NCBI GenBank assembly: GCA_029252555.1 | Contig: JAQXBF010000003.1 | Location: 35,185-99,184 of the forward strand | Direction: 5' to 3' | Length of the DNA stretch: 64,000 nt | Origin: Porticoccaceae bacterium | GTDB taxonomy: Bacteria > Pseudomonadota > Gammaproteobacteria > Pseudomonadales > Porticoccaceae | Shown here: in pieces, positions 57,228-64,000 of the stretch | How positions within the stretch are numbered: the stretch's first letter is position 1 | How the letters are laid out: each line of letters begins with the position of its first letter | The notes under the pieces: generated by a model | What the model was told of the DNA's origin: nothing | Seen by the model: the letters and a program-made list of their open reading frames with translations, nothing else | The model's database searches: none | Position numbers and translations under genes: made by a program

Positions 57228-57873
57228 ATGGATAAGACGGAGAAATTTTGGGACAAGGCGGCAAAAAACTATGGCACGACAGAAGAGCGTTTTGCGCATA
57301 TTCATAGTAAGGCAAGAGATAAGACTACTGAGCATCTCAAATCAACAGATGTCGTTTTAGACTATGGATGTGGGACAGGTACGAAGTCCTGTGAGCTAGC
57401 TAATTTTGTGGGCAAAATTCTTGCTATCGACATCTCAGGCGAAATGATCGAGCTTGCTGAAGCCGAAGGGTCTGCCAATGCAATTGAGAATGTGTGCTTT
57501 GAACAAACGACTATTTTCGACAAGGCGTTGGAAAGAGATTCGTTCGATGTGGTTATGGCTTTTAATATGCTCCATACAGTTCCAAACCTTCAAAGTGTCG
57601 TGAAAAGAATACACGAGATACTAAAGCCGGGAGGGCGGTTTATCTCTAACACCCTGTTTGGCAGAGAAGAAGTCTTTCTTAGTTAGCCTGCAAATCAACT
57701 TGTTTCGAATTTTATCGAAAATCAGGTTAGTCCCAATATTTTTTAAATTCTATCGAAATTCCGATGTAGAGGATCTAATCGCAGTCTGTGGCTTTCAAAC
57801 AGTTGAATCTGAAAACATCTTTGCAGGTGCAACCAGTTACTTTGTTGCTGCAAAGAAGGTGAACAAACCATAA
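57228..57873 (+). pseudogene. Class I SAM-dependent methyltransferase, frameshifted
   Basis: The first frame begins M-D-K-T-E-K-F-W-D-K-A-A-K-N-Y. It has the SAM-binding motif L-D-Y-G-C-G-T-G-T and the D-V-V-M-A-F-N-M-L-H segment. Near 57648 the frame changes: T-P-C-L-A-E-K-K-S-F-L continues in another frame, ending at 57873 with S-Y-F-V-A-A-K-K. One extra A at 57648-57649 explains it. As read, the protein ends at 57684-57686 without its last third. Closest to ubiquinone/menaquinone-type methyltransferases of unknown substrate. Confidence 0.8.
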
Positions 57874-57963
57874 CGGGAATGTCTCTTTTGGCCGTTTTCT
57901 GTCGTGAGGGTGCGAAGAAACAGAGCTATTTGTCATACAGGCTCTCCAACTGTGGGAGAATCC

Positions 57964-59613
57964 CTAAACCCAGCGTAGCAATATCTTTCCAGTCTCAGCA
58001 GATTCCCGCGCCAATTCCTGCGCCTTATCACCAAACAATTCCTCCACGCGCTCTCGGCGAATTTTCATCGTGGGCGTAAGCACTCTATTTTCAATAGACC
58101 AAGGCTCTGAAGATATTATCACGGCGCCAATTCTCGCGTGCTTATCCACCTCAGTATTGACTGCTTGAACTCGTTCCAGCAGGGCCGCTTCCACAACCTC
58201 TCTGGGTTGCTCAAGCGCTATAGCACTGAGTACAGAGGTCATGACAGTTTTGGAATAGCCTCTGCCGAGTAAGCAAATCTGTTCAGTGTAGGGGTTTTCG
58301 GTAAAGATATTTTCGATGGGAGTAGGGGCGACAAACTTGCCCTGAATGGTTTTAAAGTAATCTTTAACCCGCCCAGTAATATAGTAAAAGCCATCTTCAT
58401 CAATGCGTACCTTATCCCCTGTATGCACCCATCCGTCGACAAAGGTCTCGGCGGTTTTTTCCGGCAGTTTGTAGTAGCCCGGTGAGCAACCCTCGGCTTT
58501 GACTAGCAGTTCATTTTCGTCTGTTACTCGGACTTCAATATTGGCAGTTGGTTTACCAATGGAACCAATGCGCCGTTCCTCTTTGCGAGACACAATAGGC
58601 CCCATACACTCTGTTTGCCCAAAACCTTCCATCAGACAGATACCGAAACGGTCATACCAGTGAATTAGCGCAGGAGGTGTGGGTGCGGCAGCGGTGAGTA
58701 GATATTCTGCTTGATCTAAACCAAGCTTTTCGCGAATCATTTTGCCCACGCCTTCGGCATCTGCCTCAAGCGCGGCATCTACCGCATCCTGAGAACCAAA
58801 CTGGGCGATAATTCCTTGTTGCAGTTGCTCCCAGACTCGTGGGGGGCCGAACATAAAGGCTGGCCGACAGAGGGGTAGGTCGCGCAGCAGGGTGGTGAGG
58901 TTTTCATTAAAGTGGACTTCACCACAGTTAACCAGAGAGCTACCCTCTATCAGCTGTCTTTCGGCGATATGAGCCAATGGAAGATAGGAGAAAAATCTGG
59001 CACCTACGTCCATGGAAAAGGTGCTGCTAAAACGTGCGATTGGAATCAAGTTTGAATTATGGGTCTGCATTACTCCTTTGGGCGGACCGGTGGTTCCCGA
59101 GGTGAATACTAGTGACACGAGGTCTTCGGCCTGACATTGGTAGCTGGGCATACTGCCGCGGAATGGGGCTATAAGATCTTCCCAGCGCAAATGCTCCTGA
59201 GCTAGTTCGACACCGGGCAGGGCGATGAGCAGAATACCCTCTGGCAATACATGCTGCACCTGATCCCAGTTCTCTGTCTCACCAACAAACAGTACTTTCA
59301 TGTCTGTAAAGTCCATTACATATTCTGCGATTTCACCGGGCGCGGTGGTAAAGATAGGCACCACCACATGTCCAGCCGCGCAGGCACCCAGGTCAGCGAA
59401 ATACCAATGTGCACGGTTGCGCGACAGCAGTCCAACGGAGTGCCCACTGCTGGCAAAGCGAGATTCAAACCAGCAGGCCATGGCGTTGATCTCAGTGTGA
59501 GACTGGCTCCAGGTCCAGTCCGTCGTTGAGTCCCCGCTGCGCTCGCGCAGCCATACCTGATTTGGGTGTTGGGTATTCCATTGATTAAGGTAATCTGTGT
59601 AGGTGGTAAGCAT
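57964..59613 (-). CDS. AMP-forming acyl-CoA synthetase (long-chain type)
   Basis: A 549-residue ANL enzyme. The phosphate loop is F-T-S-G-T-T-G-P-P-K-G-V. The A5 motif is G-F-G-Q-T-E-C and the hinge is G-R-V-K-D-Y-F-K-T. It belongs to the eukaryote-like ACSL/long-chain subgroup, distinct from the FadD at 18.2 kb. It is divergent from the Rieske oxygenase, suggesting a shared catabolic pathway. Confidence 0.88.
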   Translation of the reverse strand: MLTTYTDYLNQWNTQHPNQVWLRERSGDSTTDWTWSQSHTEINAMACWFESRFASSGHSVGLLSRNRAHWYFADLGACAAGHVVVPIFTTAPGEIAEYVMDFTDMKVLFVGETENWDQVQHVLPEGILLIALPGVELAQEHLRWEDLIAPFRGSMPSYQCQAEDLVSLVFTSGTTGPPKGVMQTHNSNLIPIARFSSTFSMDVGARFFSYLPLAHIAERQLIEGSSLVNCGEVHFNENLTTLLRDLPLCRPAFMFGPPRVWEQLQQGIIAQFGSQDAVDAALEADAEGVGKMIREKLGLDQAEYLLTAAAPTPPALIHWYDRFGICLMEGFGQTECMGPIVSRKEERRIGSIGKPTANIEVRVTDENELLVKAEGCSPGYYKLPEKTAETFVDGWVHTGDKVRIDEDGFYYITGRVKDYFKTIQGKFVAPTPIENIFTENPYTEQICLLGRGYSKTVMTSVLSAIALEQPREVVEAALLERVQAVNTEVDKHARIGAVIISSEPWSIENRVLTPTMKIRRERVEELFGDKAQELARESAETGKILLRWV

Positions 59614-59814
59614 GGTTGAAATCCAGTTTTATTATTTTTATACGCACTGCCCCAGTGTATAAATTAAGGATAGCTAAGACAATGCCGGGCTCTATATCTT
59701 TAGTTTCTATGCAGAACTAGGGAGTACAGCCGCGGAGTAAGTAACCTTGACCAAAGGTTGAAATATTAGATTTATTATTATACGTTAGTTAAAATATCTA
59801 AGTTCGGTCCCTCC

Positions 59815-60954
59815 ATGTCAGACAATAAAATAGATTCTCGACTGCTCAGTGAGCAGGCGGTGATTGAGCGCGTTTTCAACCATATTGACAATAGCACCAC
59901 AGATCTTGGCGACACGGTCTGGCGCGAACCGGCGGACAACTATTATTCTCAGGCGCGTTTCGACGCTGAAATAGCCTTGCTAAAACGACTTCCCGTGCCC
60001 TATTGCCCCTCGGCAGGACTACCCGACAAAGGTAGTTATATCGCTCGCGAATCAGCGGGGACGCCTCTGGTAGTAGTTCGGGGTCTGGATGGTGAGGTGC
60101 GTGCCTTTATCAATGCCTGCCGTCATCGGGGCATGCAGGTGGCCGAGGGTAGTGGTTGTTCGCGGGCCTTTGTCTGCCCGTATCATGCTTGGACTTATAA
60201 TCTTGAAGGCAATCTAAAACATATTCCCGAGCAGGAGGGGTTTCCGGGTATAAATCCGGAGCAACACGGCTTGGTTGAGGTTAGCGCTCGGGAGAAGGGC
60301 GGTGTTATCTATGTGATGCAGGAGGGCGAGATTACTGAGGATATGCTGGCGGATTGCCTAGACTACTTTAACCCCGATCAGCAAATGTTCGAAACCGACG
60401 AAATGGTCGACGAGGCAAATTGGAAGATACTCAACGAGACGTTGATGGAGGGCTATCATATCAAGTCTCTGCACCGTGAGACTTTCTATCCCTATGGTCT
60501 AGACAACATTACCTTGGTGGAAACCTTCGGTGCCAATTCCCGCGTGACCTTTCCCTTCCGGCGTATCGAGAAGATGCGTGATATAGCGCCAGACCAGCGA
60601 CGTATTGATGGTCTGGTCACCTCAGTCTATTTGCTGTTTCCCACCGCCAGTGTCTCAGTGCTTTCCAAGCACACTAATCTGGTGATACTTGAGCCCCTGA
60701 GCCCCAGCAGTTCTAGATGGGTAGTGTATCGTATGGTGAATCGAGCCGTTGATGGAGAGAATATATCTCTGCAAGACGCGCAGCGAGATGCACTGTTTGT
60801 GGTTGATTCCGGGCAGAAGGAGGATCGCGAGGCAGCGCGCGCTATCCAGCAGTCAGTTAGCAGCAATGCCAATACGCACTTTACCTTCGGTCATTTTGAG
60901 AGCGCGATTGTTAATTTCCATCAGCATCTGACCAAACATATCGACAGCCAATAA
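59815..60954 (+). CDS. Rieske-type aromatic ring-hydroxylating oxygenase, alpha subunit
   Basis: A 379-residue protein with an N-terminal Rieske [2Fe-2S] site, C-R-H (about residue 101) and C-P-Y-H (about residue 120), and a C-terminal SRPBCC domain with an iron site (H-I-K-S-L-H). Family members hydroxylate aromatic rings, or demethylate quaternary amines and other substrates. No beta subunit or reductase is adjacent. The substrate is unknown. Confidence 0.88.
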   Translation: MSDNKIDSRLLSEQAVIERVFNHIDNSTTDLGDTVWREPADNYYSQARFDAEIALLKRLPVPYCPSAGLPDKGSYIARESAGTPLVVVRGLDGEVRAFINACRHRGMQVAEGSGCSRAFVCPYHAWTYNLEGNLKHIPEQEGFPGINPEQHGLVEVSAREKGGVIYVMQEGEITEDMLADCLDYFNPDQQMFETDEMVDEANWKILNETLMEGYHIKSLHRETFYPYGLDNITLVETFGANSRVTFPFRRIEKMRDIAPDQRRIDGLVTSVYLLFPTASVSVLSKHTNLVILEPLSPSSSRWVVYRMVNRAVDGENISLQDAQRDALFVVDSGQKEDREAARAIQQSVSSNANTHFTFGHFESAIVNFHQHLTKHIDSQ

Positions 60955-61109
60955 TGCCTATCACCCCCTAAAGGGAGCATAAGCTAAATTATTTCGTGAG
61001 ATAATCGCGGGAATTACTCGGCTATTTGGCTAAGTTGAAAAAGTAACAAACTCATTTCTAATCCAAAACGTACATCGTTATAACTATTAATTACTGAGAA
61101 AGAACCTTT

Positions 61110-62069
61110 ATGTCTTTGCCGCCCATTTTATCTGAACGACTCAGTCTGCCAGTTGTTGCCGCTCCACTTTTTATTATTTCTAACCCTGATCTTGTGATCG
61201 CACAGTGCAAGGCGGGTGTCGTAGGCTCATTCCCAGCGCTAAATGCGCGACCTGCGGCAGAGTTGGATCGTTGGTTGGAAAAAATTACTACCGAACTTGC
61301 ACAATACGATGCAGAGAATCCAGAGGCACCTTCGGCGCCATTTGCCGTGAACCAGATTGTGCATTCCTCCAACGATCGTCTCCAGCATGATGTTGAGATG
61401 TGCGTGAAGTGGAAGGTGCCCATTGTCATCACATCCCTTGGCGCCAAAGAGTTTGTTAATGAAGCCATACATTCCTATGGCGGAATAGTGCTGCACGATA
61501 TTATTAATAATACCTTCGCCAAAAAAGCCGTAGCCAAAGGCGCCGATGGCCTTATCGCCGTTGCCGCTGGGGCTGGAGGTCATGCCGGAGCGCTGTCACC
61601 TTTTGCGCTAGTGCAAGAGATTCGAGAATGGTTTGACGGCCCACTTTTATTATCGGGGTCTATCGCTAATGGCGATGCGGTACTGGCGTCTCAGGCGATG
61701 GGTGCTGATCTTGCCTATATTGGGTCTGCCTTTATCGCTACCGACGAAGCCAATGCTGTGCAGGCTTATAAGCAGTCGATTGTGGACAATAATGCTGACG
61801 ATATCGTGTTGAGTAACCTGTTTACCGGTGTTTCCGGGAATTATCTTAAGCCCTCAATCGTGGCTGCTGGCTTAGACCCAGCCAACTTGCCTGAAAGTGA
61901 CGCATCAAAAATGAGTTTTGGTTCTGGCGGTGAATCTGAGTCCAAGGCATGGAAAGATATTTGGGGCTGCGGCCAGGGCATTGGTGCCGTTAAATCGGTG
62001 CAGACAACAGAGGCGCTAGTTGATCGACTAACTGCGGAGTATCGTGCGGCCAAAAGCCGATTGTTTTGA
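61110..62069 (+). CDS. Nitronate monooxygenase (2-nitropropane dioxygenase-like)
   Basis: A 319-residue FMN-dependent TIM-barrel enzyme with G-A-D-G-L-I-A-V-A-A-G-A-G-G-H-A-G and the segment S-G-S-I-A-N-G-D-A-V. Members detoxify nitronates such as propionate-3-nitronate or act as enoyl reductases. The catalytic His lies in the G-G-H-A-G motif. It is co-directional with the Rieske gene but 155 bases away. Confidence 0.88.
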   Translation: MSLPPILSERLSLPVVAAPLFIISNPDLVIAQCKAGVVGSFPALNARPAAELDRWLEKITTELAQYDAENPEAPSAPFAVNQIVHSSNDRLQHDVEMCVKWKVPIVITSLGAKEFVNEAIHSYGGIVLHDIINNTFAKKAVAKGADGLIAVAAGAGGHAGALSPFALVQEIREWFDGPLLLSGSIANGDAVLASQAMGADLAYIGSAFIATDEANAVQAYKQSIVDNNADDIVLSNLFTGVSGNYLKPSIVAAGLDPANLPESDASKMSFGSGGESESKAWKDIWGCGQGIGAVKSVQTTEALVDRLTAEYRAAKSRLF

Positions 62070-62141
62070 TCTGGAGCCATGGCCAATTAACATAAATATC
62101 CAGATAAGTATTACTGTCGAGCGCTAGACCAGATGGTTGGT

Positions 62142-62828
62142 CTAGTTATTCGGTTTTGCGAAGCAGGGCACCCGTAAATTATGCTTGTTAATCAACTCAA
62201 AGAACTCATAATACTTATCCTGAATGCAGTAATTATGGGCAAGAGCTTCTGCAGCGGCGCGCACATCTTCACTATCCTCCCCCATTACTTCCGTAGCCAA
62301 TCTAAGTACCACTGTTAAAGCGGCTTCTTCTGCCGGCCAGTTTTCGATTAAACCCTTCGGGGCGTACAGCTGGTTATACCGCTGCATTAAGCGGTAATCA
62401 TCGTTGGCTCCGGCGTCTTCAATGGCAATGATTTCCTCTACCAGAGGGACCGCAGCGGCATAGTTCTCGGTGAAAATAAGATATTTGTAATAGTAATCTC
62501 TGGTTGCGATGGTCGTGGAATGGGTCTGTCCAAGAACCTCAGCAGAGAGCACATCAGCGCTCTTAATTTGCTGATGGTCTGGGTTAAAGCGTCGGGTCTC
62601 TTCGTAGCTCTTATTAATATTTCGCAGCATAACAATGCACATGGTATGGCGGTTGCTATATCTGGCAATGCACTGGGGAATTGCTTTTTCGCTGCGTTTA
62701 ATTACCGATTCCCAGCGTTTTCTGGTGAGATGGCGGCCTATCTTGAGTATGGTTTTATTAAGCTTCTTCTCTGACCAAGGCCTAGCCTCTGCCTGAGTGG
62801 GTAGCCCAAGTGCGGTAAAAAACAGCAT
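62142..62828 (-). CDS. Exported TPR-like protein of unknown function
   Basis: About 228 residues with cysteines and helical repeat-like segments; no named family. As read, it starts at an internal Met inside what looks like a signal peptide (F-F-T-A-L-G-L-P-T-Q-A-E-A). A better ribosome site and start lie at ATG 62882-62884, but a run of six A (62832-62837, plus strand) puts it one base out of frame. One extra base there would restore a full signal peptide. Confidence 0.6.
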   Translation of the reverse strand: MLFFTALGLPTQAEARPWSEKKLNKTILKIGRHLTRKRWESVIKRSEKAIPQCIARYSNRHTMCIVMLRNINKSYEETRRFNPDHQQIKSADVLSAEVLGQTHSTTIATRDYYYKYLIFTENYAAAVPLVEEIIAIEDAGANDDYRLMQRYNQLYAPKGLIENWPAEEAALTVVLRLATEVMGEDSEDVRAAAEALAHNYCIQDKYYEFFELINKHNLRVPCFAKPNN

Positions 62829-63145
62829 GATAAAAAATGTGCAGCGAGAAAAGTGGAAAGATTTGATTTAAATTGAGTTGTCATGGCCAAGTCCCCTCAA
62901 ACTAAAAAACACCATCTTTTTAAAGTATAGGACATGAATCATAGTTTGGTGAGAAATGGGGCTTGAGGGCGTGCTCGGCACAGCGAAACATATCTAGATC
63001 ATTCGCTTCGCTCAGGATGGCGGGATAATGTCTATGACACCGCGCTGTTTGCCCAGCTCCCACGCTCTGTTGCTTCCATAGGTTATGTCATTTATTATGC
63101 CAAAATAAATAGAAGCCTCTCCCACGCCAATTAAGGACATACCAA
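62829..63145. other. Intergenic stretch between the TPR-like and DUF2855 genes
   Basis: It contains the possible true start region of the TPR-like gene (up to 62884) and one copy of the dispersed repeat (62993-63030). Promoter-like AT-rich sequence precedes the DUF2855 gene. Nothing else is recognised. Confidence 0.5.
62993..63030. repeat. Second copy of the dispersed GAGCGAAGCGAA-type repeat (inverted)
   Basis: Read on the minus strand it gives CCGCCATCCTGAGCGAAGCG followed by AATGATCTAGA. The core at 63002-63013 is identical over 12 bases to the copy at 33600-33611. It lies between the TPR-like gene and the DUF2855 gene. Confidence 0.65.
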
Positions 63146-64000
63146 TGACAGATTGCACTGCACTATGGATAGACCGCACAGACATCACTAGAACCAAGCA
63201 GGTTACCTCCCAGCTGTCAGAATTAGCCGATGGTGAGGTTCGTGTGGCTATCGACAGGTTCGGGCTCACCGCGAATAACGTCAGTTACGCGGTCACTGGC
63301 GATAGCATTGGTTACTGGCAGTTTTATCCCGCTGAGGGTGAGTGGGGCATAGTGCCGGTCTGGGGTTGCGCTACGGTCACTGAATCCAACTGTACCGATA
63401 TTCCAGTAGGCGACCGGCTCTGGGGTTACTTCCCTATGGCTAGTCATGCGGTGCTAACGCCTGGCCATATTCATACTGATTACTTTATGGATGTGGTGGA
63501 ACATCGCCGCAAACTGCCTCTAATCTACAATCAATTCCGCCGCACCCAGGCCGAACCAGAGTTTCTTCAGCAGATGGAAAACGAGCGCTGCCTGCTGTTT
63601 CCACTGTTTATGACCTCCTACCTGATTTACGACTACCTGATCGACAATGAATTCTTTGGTGCCCAGCAAGTGGTGATTGGCTCGGTATCCTCTAAGACCG
63701 GTTTTGGTCTGGCGCAGATGCTGCACAATGATGCACAGGTGAGCCAGTCAGTAATTGGTGTGACCTCTCCGGGCAATGTGGAGTTTGTTAAAAGCCTGGG
63801 TTGCTGTGACCAGATAATGCTCTACAACAACGAAGCAGAGATCGACGCCTCACTACCCACTGCCTATGTGGATATGTCCGGCGATGCCCGGCTCACCATT
63901 AGCCTGCATAATCATATTGGAGAGAATATGTTCGAAAGCTGCATGGTGGGCGCAAGCCATTGGCAGGAGGGCGGCAAGGTGGGTGAGCTACCCGGCGCTC
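63146..64000 (+). CDS. DUF2855 family protein (partial, 3' end outside window)
   Basis: The frame is open from ATG 63146 to the window end, 285 residues so far. AAGGA lies 7 bases upstream. The sequence carries an alcohol-dehydrogenase/crotonase-like fold of the DUF2855 family: V-S-Y-A-V-T-G-D-S-I-G-Y-W-Q-F-Y, R-L-W-G-Y-F-P-M-A and S-V-S-S-K-T-G-F-G. Function is unknown; the family is often found with catabolic genes. Confidence 0.85.

Overview
The window looks like a chromosomal segment of a marine gammaproteobacterium. I infer a SAR92/OM60-like (Cellvibrionales-type) lineage from the core gene orders: ffs-dnaX-ybaB-recR, aspS-yebC-ruvCAB-ybgC-tolQRAB-pal-cpoB-queE-queC-tRNA-Lys, moderate GC, and a lineage-typical set of acyl-CoA ligases, nitronate monooxygenase and Rieske oxygenase. 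No marker gene in the window settles the genus. There is no phage, no insertion sequence and no CRISPR array.

Layout. 1-6.6 kb: the 3' part of a gamma-glutamyltransferase, a small SEC-C protein and an oligopeptide ABC transporter (oppA-B-C and a fused oppDF) on the minus strand. 6.8-13.8 kb: 4.5S SRP RNA with a clear promoter, then dnaX (with an E. coli-type A AAA AAG frameshift site), ybaB, recR, rnd, ycgL, ycgN, a membrane protein and a phytoene-dehydrogenase-like flavoprotein. 13.8-15.5 kb: a minus-strand operon of a secreted/membrane protein, an ECF sigma factor and a small membrane protein. 16.1-22.9 kb: MoxR/VWA pair, acyl-CoA ligase, ubiX, a YhbP-like protein and recQ. 23.0-23.6 kb: a Phd/ParE toxin-antitoxin pair whose toxin is frameshifted.

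23.6-34.5 kb is the most distinctive metabolic block: putA with a divergent Lrp-type regulator, then alanine racemase, a D-amino-acid transaminase, a DUF4392 glutamate-cyclase protein, pxpC-pxpB-pxpA (5-oxoprolinase) and a DUF1445 (YcsI) protein. Together these suggest conversion of D-alanine and D-glutamate, through 5-oxoproline, into glutamate. This fits with the peptide importer and gamma-glutamyltransferase further left.

34.6-50.7 kb is mostly housekeeping: a disrupted lytic transglycosylase, proS, a HIT protein, a Lys-rich HU-like protein, fmdB-aspS-yebC, a block-charged low-complexity protein, ruvCAB, the Tol-Pal operon, queE, queC and tRNA-Lys. 50.9-57.9 kb is patchier. It holds a frameshifted ECF sigma factor, an MFS transporter, a tandem universal stress protein, a degenerate lapG (in-frame stop plus lost catalytic Cys), gltX, tRNA-Ala and a frameshifted methyltransferase. 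57.9-64.0 kb carries lipid/aromatic-type catabolic genes: acyl-CoA ligase, Rieske oxygenase, nitronate monooxygenase and a DUF2855 gene running off the end.

At least five genes in the accessory parts are interrupted by single-base changes or in-frame stops, while long housekeeping genes are intact. That is either real gene decay or local sequence error; the lapG case, with two independent lesions, favours real decay for that gene.
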